A stretch of 64,000 nt of DNA from SZUA-36 sp963801195 (GCA_963801195.1 CAWDDX010000005.1:124001-188000); one strand, 5' to 3'. Shown: positions 1-9,622, counted from the first letter of the stretch. Translations and numbers: made by a program. Notes: generated by a model from the sequence alone, not told the origin.

Positions 1-601
1 AGTCTTCATTGATTTCGGTAACGAACCAGCCAGGGGCGATGCCATTGACACGGATGTTGTAACGTCCAAGATCTAAAGCCATAGCACGGGTCAGTTGCAC
101 CACCGCACCCTTGGAAGCGCAGTAAGCCGTATAACCCGAGCGGGCGCCGAGGCCCAGCACCGAGGCGATGTTGACGATGCTGCCTGGTTTTGCCGCATCC
201 ACCATGCGCTGCGCGGTTTGCCGGGCAATATTCCAGACCCCTTTGAAATTGGTGTCCATGATCGAGTCCCGGCTCTCGTCCTCGGTTTTCAAAAACGGTT
301 TAGGATCGGCCACACCGGCATTGTTGATCACGACATCGACGACACCGAACCGGGCTTCCGCCTGGTCCAGCGCAAGCCGAATACTGTCTTTGTCGGTGAC
401 GTCGATACGCACGGCCATCGCCTGGCCGCCTTCAGCCTCTATTTCTGCCGCCAATCGTTCGAGGTGTTCGATACGCCTGGCGGCGGCTACGACCGCCGCG
501 CCGGCCTGCGCCAGTCCCCTGGCGACGGCGTGTCCGATCCCGCTGGAGGCTCCGGTAACCAGGGCGATTTTTCCGTTCAAAGAAAATTCATCGAGTACCA
601 C
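1..601 (-). CDS. SDR family oxidoreductase (3' part missing)
   Basis: A short-chain dehydrogenase/reductase, read leftward and cut by the window edge after about 200 residues. Visible are the N-terminal cofactor motif TGASSGIG, the structural NNAG motif, and the catalytic Ser and YxxxK pair in SxxG...YTAYCASKG, followed by NIRVNGIAPGW, which is typical of the family. The chosen start is GTG at 601-599, with GGAG eight bases upstream. It lies 23 bases after the thiolase stop, so the two are probably co-transcribed. The context of acyl-CoA enzymes suggests a 3-hydroxyacyl-CoA or related alcohol dehydrogenase in beta-oxidation, but the substrate cannot be read from the sequence. Confidence 0.85.
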   Translation of the reverse strand, partial: MVLDEFSLNGKIALVTGASSGIGHAVARGLAQAGAAVVAAARRIEHLERLAAEIEAEGGQAMAVRIDVTDKDSIRLALDQAEARFGVVDVVINNAGVADPKPFLKTEDESRDSIMDTNFKGVWNIARQTAQRMVDAAKPGSIVNIASVLGLGARSGYTAYCASKGAVVQLTRAMALDLGRYNIRVNGIAPGWFVTEINED

Positions 602-624
602 GTTGTATTCTCCGGGTTTTTTTG

Positions 625-1809
625 TCAGGCTATTTCGAACAAGCCTGCCGCACCCATACCGCCACCGACGCACATGGTGACCACGACGTATCTGACCCCG
701 CGGCGTTTGCCCTCGATCAAGGCATGACCCACCAGGCGCGCACCTGTCATGCCATAGGGGTGGCCAACTGAAATTCCACCGCCATCGACGTTGTAAATAT
801 CGGGGTCAATACCGAGGTGCTCGCGGCAGTACAGCGCCTGGACTGCAAAGGCCTCATTCAACTCCCACAGGCCGATATCGCCGATTTTCAAATCATGCTG
901 TTTCAGCAGTTTGGGTATGGCATAGATCGGCGCAATGCCCATCTCTTCCGGCGCATTGCCAGCCACTGCCATACCACGGTAAATTCCCAGTGGTTGCAGG
1001 CCTCTTTGTTCGGCAAGCTTGCTTTCCATCAGGACGCAGGCCGAAGCGCCATCGGACAGTTGGCTGGCATTTCCCGCCGTGATGCAACCGCCTTCGATCA
1101 CAGGTTTTAAACTTTGCAGACCTTCAAGCGTTGTGCCGGGCCGGTTGCCCTCGTCCTTGTCCAGCGTGACCTGCCGGTAACTCACCTGCTTGGTCACCTT
1201 GTCCACCACCGCCATTTGCGTGGTGATCGCGACGATTTCATCGTCAAACCTGCCGGCCTCTTGCGCCGCGGCGGTGCGTAGCTGGGACTGCAATGCGTAT
1301 TCATCCTGCGCGTCCCGGCTGACATTGTAGGTTTTGGCGACGTGTTCCGCGGTTAACAGCATTGGCATGTAAATGTGCGGTTCGTTTTTCATTGCATTTT
1401 CATCGGTTGCTTCGCTGACCCATTGAAAATACTGGTTCTGGACGGCGGAAATGTTCTCCTGGCCACCGGCCAGGACGATATTCTGGCCATCCACCATGAT
1501 CTGTTTTGCCGCGGTCGCTATGGCCATCAGGCCGGAAGAACACTGGCGATCGATGGTTTGCGCGGGGACCGTGTTTGGCAAACCCGCCGCCAGCACCGCA
1601 TTGCGGGCAATATTACTGCCGGCGGTACCTGCGGTTAGCACGGAACCCATGACGGCGTCATCGATTTCTGATCCTTCAATACCTGCCCGTTCGACCGCGT
1701 GTTTGATGGCGTGACCGAGCAGGGTAGGTGATTTTATGTTGTTCAATGACCCACGGTAGGCTTTTCCCATACCCGTGCGGGCTGTGGATACTACAACGGC
1801 TTCTTTCAT
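625..1809 (-). CDS. acetyl-CoA C-acyltransferase (thiolase)
   Basis: A 394-residue thiolase that should cleave 3-ketoacyl-CoA with CoA to acetyl-CoA and a shortened acyl-CoA. The three catalytic elements are present: nucleophile Cys90 in DRQCSSG, His350 in GHPYGMTGAR, and the acid/base Cys380 in the C-terminal CVGGGMGAAG. Length is normal for the degradative thiolase family. It begins 76 bases after the stop of the multifunctional hydratase/dehydrogenase gene and is followed closely by an SDR gene. The order dehydrogenase, hydratase/dehydrogenase, thiolase, dehydrogenase is consistent with one beta-oxidation operon. Chain-length preference is not visible; FadA-like or steroid side-chain thiolase are both possible. 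Confidence 0.93.
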   Translation of the reverse strand: MKEAVVVSTARTGMGKAYRGSLNNIKSPTLLGHAIKHAVERAGIEGSEIDDAVMGSVLTAGTAGSNIARNAVLAAGLPNTVPAQTIDRQCSSGLMAIATAAKQIMVDGQNIVLAGGQENISAVQNQYFQWVSEATDENAMKNEPHIYMPMLLTAEHVAKTYNVSRDAQDEYALQSQLRTAAAQEAGRFDDEIVAITTQMAVVDKVTKQVSYRQVTLDKDEGNRPGTTLEGLQSLKPVIEGGCITAGNASQLSDGASACVLMESKLAEQRGLQPLGIYRGMAVAGNAPEEMGIAPIYAIPKLLKQHDLKIGDIGLWELNEAFAVQALYCREHLGIDPDIYNVDGGGISVGHPYGMTGARLVGHALIEGKRRGVRYVVVTMCVGGGMGAAGLFEIA

Positions 1810-1885
1810 AATGATTTCCTCAACTGATCAGAGTAAAGAACATGTGCCTTTGCCAAAAATGTAGTTTAGGTTTTCCAGGATCTGT

Positions 1886-4015
1886 CTACAGGGCCTGGTT
1901 GCCGGCATCGTAATCCCTGAAATTCCTGCCTTCGCTGGCCAGCCTGGCCAGAAGCGGCGCGGGCCTGAACCACATTTCACCGTAATCCCCCAGTTGTTTG
2001 CGGTGTTTGTCGATACCCGCCAAAATAGTATCAAGGCCGATTTCATTGGCGTACTGCATGGGTCCGCCACGCCACGAGGGGAATCCATAGCCGTTGACAT
2101 AGACCAGGTCAATGTCACCGGCGCGGTAGGCGATGCCGTCTTCAAGGGTTCGCGCACCTTCGTTAATAAGCATGTATATGGTTCGCTCGATTATTTCCTG
2201 ATCTGAGATTTCCCTGCGTTGGATACCATGTTCGGCGGCCAGTTGCCGGGCAAACTCGACGACTTCCGGGTCGTCCAATCTGTCCCGACCGTGATAAATA
2301 TAGAATCCGCGGCCGGTTTTTTGCCCGAACCGGCCCAGTGAATACAGCTTGTCGCAAATACCGGCGTATGCCGGATCGTGGGCAAAGGCTTCCTTGTTGC
2401 CTGCACGGGTCAGATAGCCGACATCGATACCGGCCATGTCGATCATCGAAGTATATCCCATCGCCATTCCAAACCCGGTCAGCGCGCGATCGATTTGCGC
2501 CGGTGTGGCACCTTCGAGAATCAATCGGCAGGATTCACGGCCATAGGGCTCCAGCAGGCGGTTACCGATGAAACCCCAGCAAACACCGGCGACGACCGGA
2601 ACCTTGCGAATGCTTTTACCCATGTTGATGGCGGTAACGATGACATCGCCCGCGGTTTTGGCTCCGCGAACGATTTCCAGCAGACGCATCACGTTGGCGG
2701 GGCTGAAAAAGTGCAAGCCGATAACATCCTCGGGACGGGAAGTGACGGCGGCGATTTCGTCAACGTTCAGAGTGGAGGTGTTTGTGGCCAGAACCGCCCC
2801 CGGTTTGCAGACTTCATCCAGCTTTCTGAAGACCTGCTGTTTGATCTCCATATTTTCAAACACAGCTTCGATAACCAGGTCGGCGTCGGCAATATCCTCG
2901 TAGCTCAGGCTGCCATGCAACAGGTCCATGCGTTGTTCGACCTGCTGTTCGGTCAACTTGCCCTTCCCGGCCGAGATTTCGTAATTTTTGCGGATCAACC
3001 CCAGCCCCCGTTCCAAGGCGGCTTGTTCCACTTCGAGCAGGGTTGCAGGAATGCCGGCATTGGCAAAGTTCATGGCGATACCGCCACCCATGGTGCCGGC
3101 CCCGATAAAAGCGACTTTTTCAATTTTGCGCGATTGGGTGTTTTTATCTACCCCGGGGATTTTTCCAGCTGCGCGTTCTGCAAAAAAGATATGTTGCTGG
3201 GCGCGTGCCTGCGGGGTCTCGCTGCAGGCTGCAAACAGTTCCGATTCTTTTTTCATGCCGTCTTTGAAAGACGAAGTACAGGCCGCTTCAACGGCCTGGA
3301 TACAGCACTCTGGGGCATGGAAACCACGGCTGGAACGGGCGATGGATTTACGCAGCTCATCGAATTGGGTCATGTCAATCTTTGCGGCATCGATGCTGAC
3401 GTTTGCAAAACTTTTAACCGGCGCGTTGTGTGCAACGAGTTTTGAAGTGTAGTTCAGTGCGGCGCCAAAAAAATCACCATAGCCGGAGAATACCTCGTCG
3501 ACCAGCCCCAACTCCGTGGCTCGTTCGGCGCCGATGACAGTCCCCCTGACGATCATATCCGCGGCGCTTAGCGGGTCGATCAGGCGTGGCAGGCGTTGGG
3601 TGCCGCCGGCGCCTGGCAAAAGACCCAGGTGAACTTCAGGCAGACCCAGTTTGACCTGTGGATGGGCAAAGCGGTAGTCGCAGGCCAGGGCCAGTTCCAG
3701 GCCGCCTCCCAGCGCCGCGCCATTGATGGCGGCGACAACCGGCTTCTCGCTGGCCTCAATGCTATTGAGAAGTTCGGGCAACTCCGGTTTCTGACCAAAA
3801 TTTCCCGCTGCAAATTCGTTAATGTCGGCGCCACCGCAAAACACCGGGATTCCCGAGGCGATCAGGATGGCCTCTACAGTGTCGTCGGTGCTGGCCTGCC
3901 GGTAGTGGGAAAGCAGCGCTGTACGCATGCCATGACCCAGTCCATTAACCGGTGGACTTTTGAGCGTGATCACGGCGATATTGGCGATGATGTTGTATTC
4001 AGCGAAATTTGTCAT
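1886..4015 (-). CDS. enoyl-CoA hydratase/3-hydroxyacyl-CoA dehydrogenase, FadB/FadJ-like
   Basis: A 709-residue bifunctional beta-oxidation enzyme. Residues 1 to about 190 are a crotonase domain with the oxyanion motif CGGADINEF and the two catalytic glutamates Glu107 and Glu127, spaced 20 residues apart as in the family. A second half starts near 300 with the NAD fold motif GAGTMGGG (305-312), the FFSPANVM segment carrying the catalytic region, and a C-terminal dehydrogenase domain running to about 690. It should hydrate 2-enoyl-CoA and oxidise the 3-hydroxy product with NAD+. It is transcribed with the thiolase downstream. The length and domain order match the FadJ/peroxisomal bifunctional type; which of the two cannot be settled here. 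Confidence 0.92.
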   Translation of the reverse strand: MTNFAEYNIIANIAVITLKSPPVNGLGHGMRTALLSHYRQASTDDTVEAILIASGIPVFCGGADINEFAAGNFGQKPELPELLNSIEASEKPVVAAINGAALGGGLELALACDYRFAHPQVKLGLPEVHLGLLPGAGGTQRLPRLIDPLSAADMIVRGTVIGAERATELGLVDEVFSGYGDFFGAALNYTSKLVAHNAPVKSFANVSIDAAKIDMTQFDELRKSIARSSRGFHAPECCIQAVEAACTSSFKDGMKKESELFAACSETPQARAQQHIFFAERAAGKIPGVDKNTQSRKIEKVAFIGAGTMGGGIAMNFANAGIPATLLEVEQAALERGLGLIRKNYEISAGKGKLTEQQVEQRMDLLHGSLSYEDIADADLVIEAVFENMEIKQQVFRKLDEVCKPGAVLATNTSTLNVDEIAAVTSRPEDVIGLHFFSPANVMRLLEIVRGAKTAGDVIVTAINMGKSIRKVPVVAGVCWGFIGNRLLEPYGRESCRLILEGATPAQIDRALTGFGMAMGYTSMIDMAGIDVGYLTRAGNKEAFAHDPAYAGICDKLYSLGRFGQKTGRGFYIYHGRDRLDDPEVVEFARQLAAEHGIQRREISDQEIIERTIYMLINEGARTLEDGIAYRAGDIDLVYVNGYGFPSWRGGPMQYANEIGLDTILAGIDKHRKQLGDYGEMWFRPAPLLARLASEGRNFRDYDAGNQAL

Positions 4016-4106
4016 GGTGTTGTTTCCGCGTTGTCGTGAGGGTTGCTTAGCTGTCGTTCGCCTGGTTCGGAAAGGAGGTACAGTTGCGGTTCGAACGCGG
4101 GTGATT

Positions 4107-4119
4107 TTCAGTCACTGAA
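4107..4119. promoter_or_regulatory. 13-bp palindrome upstream of the beta-oxidation genes
   Basis: A perfect 6-1-6 palindrome, TTCAGT-C-ACTGAA, lies in the 144-base gap between the SDR stop (4160) and the start of the hydratase/dehydrogenase gene (4015). Its position would suit an operator for a dimeric repressor such as the TetR protein encoded at 7119. This is inference from symmetry and position only. It does not match the AACATTAA arms found at 5192-5219, so the two cannot both be sites for one protein without more evidence. Confidence 0.2.
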
Positions 4120-4159
4120 TTCGCTGTCCGCCTCTCTCGTATCGATTGTGCAAACGTAA

Positions 4160-5065
4160 CTAAGGGCCCGGGTTGTGTGCCTTCATTGCTTTACCGACAA
4201 ACTTGTGGGTCTGGTCGAAACCAGCCGTTAACTCCCGTTCCCCATCGCGGGCGTTAATGGCAGCGAGTTGCTCCCTGACGTTTTCGGGTGTTTGTTGCCC
4301 GGGCGGCAGATAGATGCCCTCGGTTTCGTAAATATGTGCGGAGGCATAGCCACCGGCGCCGGCACACATGATCAGCCGGTTGGGTGAATTTTCTGCACAC
4401 AAGACCAGCAAGCCGGCGGTAACGGACTCCGGTTTCAACAGCTCAAACGCCACCTCGTCGACCAGACCTTCCAGCATCTGGGTGCCTGCGGTGGGCGCCA
4501 GCGTGTTGACCCTGATGCCGTACTTGGCCCCTTCCTGCACCAGGGTGTTCATCAGGCCAACGACCGCCATCTTGGCAGCGCCATAGTTGCTTTGACCGAA
4601 GTTTCCATAAAGACCGCTGGAACTTGTGGTCATGACAATTCGACCGTAATTCTGTATGCGCATGATCTCCCATACTGCCTTGGTGCAGTAGAAGGTGCCG
4701 TTCAGATGGACATTGATAACAGTCCGAAAATCGTCGAGTGGCATTTTCTGGAAGGATTTATCGCGCAGGATGCCTGCGTTGTTGACCAGGATATCCACCC
4801 GCCCCCAGGTATCCATGGTCTTGTTGACCATTACCTGCACCTGCTCGAAGTCCGCCACGTCGGCGCCATTCGCTATCGCCTCGCCGCCAGCGGCCTTAAT
4901 CGCCTTTACAACAGCTTTGGCTGCATGGTTATCCCCGTTTGCATTGCCAAGATCGTTCACAACGACCTTCGCGCCGCGTGCAGCGAGTCCAAGGGCATGC
5001 GATCGGCCCAGGCCTGCGCCCGCGCCGGTTACGATCGCAACCCGATTGTCAAATCGTATGCTCAA
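4160..5065 (-). CDS. SDR dehydrogenase of the HSD17B4/MFE-2-like type
   Basis: A short-chain dehydrogenase of 301 residues. The cofactor motif GAGAGLG sits at about 14-20, NNAG near 96, and the catalytic serine cluster TTSSSG with Tyr161 and Lys165 in SNYGAAK. The phrase AGLGRSHALGLAARGAKVVVNDLG-like opening is characteristic of the 3-hydroxyacyl-CoA dehydrogenase domain of multifunctional enzyme 2 and its bacterial relatives. The start chosen is TTG at 5065, because a full GAGGAG ribosome site lies seven bases before it; an ATG at 5101 has no such site. It is the first gene of the leftward beta-oxidation block and diverges from the acyl-CoA ligase gene. Confidence 0.85.
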   Translation of the reverse strand: MSIRFDNRVAIVTGAGAGLGRSHALGLAARGAKVVVNDLGNANGDNHAAKAVVKAIKAAGGEAIANGADVADFEQVQVMVNKTMDTWGRVDILVNNAGILRDKSFQKMPLDDFRTVINVHLNGTFYCTKAVWEIMRIQNYGRIVMTTSSSGLYGNFGQSNYGAAKMAVVGLMNTLVQEGAKYGIRVNTLAPTAGTQMLEGLVDEVAFELLKPESVTAGLLVLCAENSPNRLIMCAGAGGYASAHIYETEGIYLPPGQQTPENVREQLAAINARDGERELTAGFDQTHKFVGKAMKAHNPGP

Positions 5066-5072
5066 TTCTGGT

Positions 5073-5078
5073 CTCCTC
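5073..5078 (-). promoter_or_regulatory. ribosome binding site deciding a TTG start
   Basis: On the minus strand GAGGAG lies seven bases upstream of TTG at 5065-5063. It is the only good ribosome site near the 5' end of the SDR gene and fixes its start. Confidence 0.7.
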
Positions 5079-5453
5079 GAAAGTTGCCGCCATGATGTCA
5101 CCGGTGAGCCACTTCTCCATCAACACCAGCTTGGAAATTGTCCTGCAGATTGTTGCATGCAAATCATAACACAATGAATACTCGACTGAAAAACATTAAT
5201 TCAAATATCAGTTAATGTTGATTAAAGTATGAGTATATATTGACTCAGGGCCGAATTATAGTGAATAATTCATTCCGGATTTACACACAAATTGGACTTG
5301 TTGAGCAGGGTCATCAAGCACGTCAGAACTTCAAGATCATGTATAACAGAAATGGCAGAATACCCTGTTTACTGGACCGGGGTTTTGAGTATCTCCAGCC
5401 CTGGATCGCACAGGTCAGCCAAACCTTCGGACATACAACTAGAAGAGACGCCC
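5079..5453. other. divergent intergenic region with an inverted repeat
   Basis: About 375 bases separate the leftward SDR gene from the rightward acyl-CoA ligase gene. The middle (about 5160-5260) is clearly AT-rich, as expected for divergent promoters, but no convincing -35/-10 pair with proper spacing could be picked. No coding sequence with family features was recognised. Confidence 0.6.
5192..5219. promoter_or_regulatory. candidate operator, AACATTAA inverted repeat
   Basis: Perfect 8-base arms AACATTAA (5192-5199) and TTAATGTT (5212-5219) flank a 12-base AT-rich spacer in the divergent promoter region of the beta-oxidation genes. Arm length, symmetry and place fit a binding site for a dimeric regulator. 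The TetR-family gene at 7119 is the obvious local candidate. The assignment is inference. Confidence 0.35.
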
Positions 5454-7030
5454 ATGCAATCTTACACACTCACAGTAGATAAGTTTCTTGACCATGCTGC
5501 CAAGTGGTCGGGTAACCGGGAGATTGTCACGGCGGAGGCGGGTCGGGTGAAGCACTGCATCAGCTACGCGGCGTTGAAGGAGCGCAGCAATCGCTTATCG
5601 GGTGCGCTATTGTCATTGGGGTTACATCAGGGTGACCGGCTTGGAACCCTGGCGTGGAATACCCAGCACCATCTCGAGATGTATTTCGCCACCATGAACG
5701 CCGGTATCGTATGCCATACGCTCAACCCGCGATTCACCGTCGCCCACCTTGCTGCAATCATCAATGAGGCGGCGGATCGGGTCCTGGCCGCGGCGTCAAA
5801 CCTGGTTCCGGTGCTTATACAGCTGGTACCGCTTTGTCCGATGATTGAACATGTCATCCTGATGGATGAAGACCTGCCTGGTACGGACCTTGTCAAAGAC
5901 CTGAAAGCAAATGTCTGGACGCATGAAGCACTGGTTCTTGAACGGGGCGCCCAAGCTGTCTGGGGGGCATTCGAAGAGGAAGCTCCTGCCGGTCTTTGTT
6001 ACACGTCCGGCACGACCGGCAAGCCGAAGGGGGTACTCTACACACATCGTTCCAATTATCTGCATACGTTGCGCGCCTTACAAGCTGACTCAATGGCGCT
6101 TACAGGCCGCGACGTCTTGCTTATCGCAGTACCCATGTTCCATGCCAATGCCTGGGGGCTGCCTTTTGCCGCTCCGGCGGTAGGTGCCAAGATTGTCCTG
6201 CCCGGCCGTTACACCGATGGTGCAAGTCTGGCCAGCTTAATGCGGGATGAGGGCGTGACTGTCGCTGCCGGTGTACAAACCGTATGGCTGGGTGTCATTG
6301 ATCACCTTGACCGTGACGGTGGCGAGGTGCCTGAACTGAAACGGGTGCTCATCGGTGGTGCGCGGTGCCCCGACTCCCTCATCCTGCGGATGCAGGACCG
6401 ATTGGGCGCGCAGGTGCAAACCAGCTGGGGCATGACCGAGTTATCGCCGCTGGGCACCATCGCCGCGCCGGATGCGCCAGCGTCCGCATCCATGGCGTCC
6501 GGTCGGCCGCCGATGGGCCTGGATCTGAAACTCGTCGACGCTGACGGTGTCATTTTGGCGAAGCAACGGGGCACCATTGGTCATCTCAGGGTGAAGGGAC
6601 AAAGTGTTGTAGATCGTTATTACAAATCCGATGTAGATATTTTGGACGAAGAAGGGTATTTCGACACCGGTGATCTGGCCAGTATTGATGTTGAAGGCAA
6701 TATCACCATCAGGGGGCGTTCAAAAGACCTGATCAAATCCGGTGGGGAGTGGATTAATTCGGCGGAAATTGAAGATATTGTCGGCCGTCATCCTTCGGTT
6801 GGCCTCGTGGCGGTCATCGGGCGGCCGGATGAGAAGTGGGGGAGCGCCCAATTCTTTTCGTGGAACCACGTGCAGGGCAAAGTTTCGATCCTCAAGCTGT
6901 TCTGGAGTCGCTTCGGGGTAAGGTTGCCAACTGGTGGATTCCGGATCAGATCAACCAAGTCAGTTCAATGCCACTGGCCGCCACCGGAAAAATAGACAAG
7001 AATAAGTTGAGAATTGACTATGTAACCTAG
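5454..7030 (+). CDS. acyl-CoA synthetase (AMP-binding), with a one-base frameshift near its 3' end
   Basis: An adenylate-forming ligase that should activate a carboxylic or fatty acid to its CoA thioester with ATP. Visible are the P-loop-like YTSGTTGKPKGV, the AMP-binding region TSWGMTELSP, YFDTGD, and the hinge-side RSKDLIKSGGEW. The start is ATG at 5454 with an AGAAGAG-type ribosome site. The reading frame continues to 6995 but becomes nonsense after DEKWG at about 6842. The next frame then supplies the missing C-terminal domain ending in ATGKIDKNKLR and a stop at 7030. One G lost from the G5 run at 6838-6842 explains this. It is either a real inactivation or a sequencing error. The gene precedes the TetR gene and diverges from the beta-oxidation block. 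Confidence 0.88.
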
Positions 7031-7118
7031 ACATCGCTGGCGAATACCTTCAAGATTAACGGAGAATCAATCTTATAGAACTCAAATCTGTCACCTCGAC
7101 GAGGATAATGAGATCGCC

Positions 7119-7787
7119 ATGTCCCAAGTTCCCAAAAAACGAACTCGCCGCAGCAAGGCAGAGCAACGCGCAGAAAGTATTGAGCAAATACTTGATGCGG
7201 CCGAGTACCTGTTCTCCAAAAGAGGGCTTGCCGGCGTAACTATCCGGGACGTGGCGAAGCGTGTGGGAATACACACCACCCTTGTACATTACTACTTTCG
7301 CGACAAGCAGCATCTGTTCGAAGAAGTATTTGCCCGCCGCGCAGGTACGACCAGTGGTTATCGAATGGCTGCGTTGGAAAAATACGAGACGGAGGCAGGT
7401 GACAACCCCACCGTGGAAGGGGCACTCCACGCATTCCTCGATACCGACCTCGATCTTTATTTTGAAGGTGGTGTGCATTGGATGAATTACGCCGCATTTT
7501 GCGCCCGTGTAAGCACCACGCCGGAAGGTGCGAAGCTGATGGACGTTCATTTTGACGCGGTGGTGCTAAAACTCGTCAGTATCCTGAAACGGGCGCTGCC
7601 TGATTACTCTGATGAGGAAATATTCTGGGGCTACCATTTTGTAACCGGCGCACTGATGAATACGCTCGCCCGCACCGGCCGCATCGATCGCCTCTCAGGC
7701 GGTATCTGCCGCTCTGATGATTTTCCCGCCATCAAGAAGCGGATTGCCAAATTCATGGCTGCGGGCTTTTCCGCCCTAAAGGACTGA
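7119..7787 (+). CDS. TetR family transcriptional regulator
   Basis: A 222-residue protein with an N-terminal helix-turn-helix typical of TetR regulators: ILDAAEYLFSKRGLAGVTIRDVAKRVG-like helices followed by HYYFRDKQHLFEEV at roughly residues 55-70. The remainder is the variable ligand-binding domain. It lies 88 bases after the acyl-CoA ligase and is followed by a hairpin terminator, so it closes that transcription unit. Co-location with beta-oxidation genes suggests control by an acyl-CoA or a related effector, comparable in role to FadR/PsrA-type repressors; this is inference from context. Confidence 0.9.
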   Translation: MSQVPKKRTRRSKAEQRAESIEQILDAAEYLFSKRGLAGVTIRDVAKRVGIHTTLVHYYFRDKQHLFEEVFARRAGTTSGYRMAALEKYETEAGDNPTVEGALHAFLDTDLDLYFEGGVHWMNYAAFCARVSTTPEGAKLMDVHFDAVVLKLVSILKRALPDYSDEEIFWGYHFVTGALMNTLARTGRIDRLSGGICRSDDFPAIKKRIAKFMAAGFSALKD

Positions 7788-7806
7788 GCCGTTCCAGGGA
7801 AGACCT

Positions 7807-7834
7807 GACCAGGCCATAAGCCCTGGTCTTTATT
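7807..7834 (+). terminator. rho-independent terminator after the TetR gene
   Basis: A 7-bp stem GACCAGG (7807-7813) / CCTGGTC (7822-7828) with an 8-base loop, followed by TTTATT. It lies 20 bases after the TetR stop. On the opposite strand no T-run follows, so it serves the rightward unit. Confidence 0.75.
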
Positions 7835-7918
7835 CAGCGCGCCCTGTCTTCAACCCTGTTGCCCTTAACCATTTCCGGCATTTGAGGGCCGGCAGGGCCG
7901 GTCCCCCATCTGAGAGGT

Positions 7919-9604
7919 TTATAGGCAACGACCCTGCGGGTCCCTGGCCAGCGGCGGCGAGATGATGCCCACATTCCAGTTCCACGGGTACTGGCCACTC
8001 GCCCAGCGCCGGCAAACCGCCGCTTCGTGAAGTTCGAACATGCCCGGCATGAGCTGTTGCGCAGGATGTGGGGCATCACTAAAGTCCATGTAGGATTGTG
8101 TCGATCCATAGGCCGGCCAGTCGGGTTCATTGCCGGAAGTTGGCTTACCGTTGCGGGCAAAGCTTGTCCAGTAACCGATCATGGCCTTTGACAGCTTGTG
8201 CTCCAGGGGCGTATCCGGAATTTTTGGCCACAGGGGCGGAACGACATCGAATGTGCCGAAAACATATGGCAATTCGCTGGCGTGGAAAGCGTGCAGGCCC
8301 ATATCGTCAGCGGCCGGATAGCCGTGGTCCCAAAGGTATAGAAAAGACGGATGTCCGAGCTCGGTCTGCTTCATGACCAGTCTTTCGGCCGTCCAGCCGT
8401 ACAAGGCGTCGCGCGTCGTTGCCCAGATGCTCTCCTGCATATCGGCGCTCGGATAAAGTTTGAGGAATTCATCCGCCAGGTCACCATAACGTTCACGGAT
8501 CACGTTTTCATACACTTCAGCGCTGACGGGCGGCGGCGGCGAAAGTATTCTGAGCGAGCGGATTTCACCGCTGTTGAATCCGGCGATGATGGGTACGGGC
8601 GCCTGTTCACCGGCATCGAAGATTTCCGTCAGTTGGTGGGGCAACACCTGTTCGTCAATGGTGGCCTCCGTGATGTAACCGCTGGCGGCCACGGCATCGG
8701 CCAGCGTCTGCGCATCCGTGGCCCGCAACGCCGCCAGGTCGGGTTTGTCAATCTTGGCGGCGAGTTGCAAACCAATATCCTCGGCGGAAGGTTTTCCAAA
8801 AACGCTGTGCTTAAGTTCCGGTGACGAAACCATGTAGGCGCTCTGTGCAATCGCTTTTGAAAACAGGCCGCGGGCGCCCGGTGTCGCCATCAGGTACATG
8901 ATACCGAGCCCGCCGGATGATTCGCCGAATATGGTCACGTTCGTTGCGTCGCCGCCGAACGCACCAATATTTTTGTTGATCCACTTCAACGCTTCGACCT
9001 GGTCAAGAATTCCGTAATTTCCGGAAATTCCCAACGGCGATTCAGCGCTGAGTTCCGGATGCGCAAGGTAGCCGAATATGCCGATGCGGAAATTGACGGA
9101 CACAAAGACGATGCCCTGCTCAGCCAACCGGGTGCCGTCATAAAATGGTAAGCCGCTGGAACCCCGGGTCAGGGCGCCGCCGTGGAACCAGACTAATACG
9201 GGAGCGTCAGACACGTCAGCGGGCGCCCAGATGTTTAATGTCAGGCAATCCTCGCTGACCGTCCCGATGTCATCGGCATATATACTGGCGACGGTTCTTG
9301 AGGGCTGCACGCAAGCAAATCCGAATTGCGCTGCTTTACGCACATCTGACCACGGCGGCATGGACCGGGGCGGTGTCCAGCGTGCTGCGCCAACGGGGGG
9401 CTCCGCGTAGCGGATGCCTTTGAAAACGTGTAAATTCCCCTCAACCACGCCCTCCACCTGGCCGGCAGGCGCGCTGACGATGGGGCCGGATTCGGCTTTG
9501 TCTGCAGCGGGCATAGCTAACCCTTTTTGATTGCATGAGTAGGTAAAAATGACGAGACAGGCGACCAGGGTACGCAAGGACATCAAGCGGTATCGTGAGT
9601 TCAT
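7919..9604 (-). CDS. exported carboxylesterase type B
   Basis: A 561-residue alpha/beta-hydrolase of the carboxylesterase/cholinesterase family. The N-terminus has a hydrophobic signal segment ending in TYSC at residue 24, which could be a weak lipoprotein site or an ordinary signal peptide. The family hallmarks are EDCLTLNIWAP near 118-128, the oxyanion WFHGG near 139-143, and nucleophile Ser229 in GESSGG. The downstream LHAFHASELPYVFG segment contains the probable catalytic histidine. It hydrolyses carboxylic esters outside the cytoplasm; the natural substrate is unknown. It converges with the TetR unit and has no close operon partner apart from the decayed transporter remnant upstream. Confidence 0.88.
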   Translation of the reverse strand: MNSRYRLMSLRTLVACLVIFTYSCNQKGLAMPAADKAESGPIVSAPAGQVEGVVEGNLHVFKGIRYAEPPVGAARWTPPRSMPPWSDVRKAAQFGFACVQPSRTVASIYADDIGTVSEDCLTLNIWAPADVSDAPVLVWFHGGALTRGSSGLPFYDGTRLAEQGIVFVSVNFRIGIFGYLAHPELSAESPLGISGNYGILDQVEALKWINKNIGAFGGDATNVTIFGESSGGLGIMYLMATPGARGLFSKAIAQSAYMVSSPELKHSVFGKPSAEDIGLQLAAKIDKPDLAALRATDAQTLADAVAASGYITEATIDEQVLPHQLTEIFDAGEQAPVPIIAGFNSGEIRSLRILSPPPPVSAEVYENVIRERYGDLADEFLKLYPSADMQESIWATTRDALYGWTAERLVMKQTELGHPSFLYLWDHGYPAADDMGLHAFHASELPYVFGTFDVVPPLWPKIPDTPLEHKLSKAMIGYWTSFARNGKPTSGNEPDWPAYGSTQSYMDFSDAPHPAQQLMPGMFELHEAAVCRRWASGQYPWNWNVGIISPPLARDPQGRCL

Positions 9605-9622
9605 TGTATGGTTCCTCCAGTA

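Noticed and set aside
2378..3445. Long rightward open frame of 355 codons
   Set aside because: It is antisense to the hydratase/dehydrogenase gene, whose domains and catalytic residues are complete; the antisense product shows no family features.
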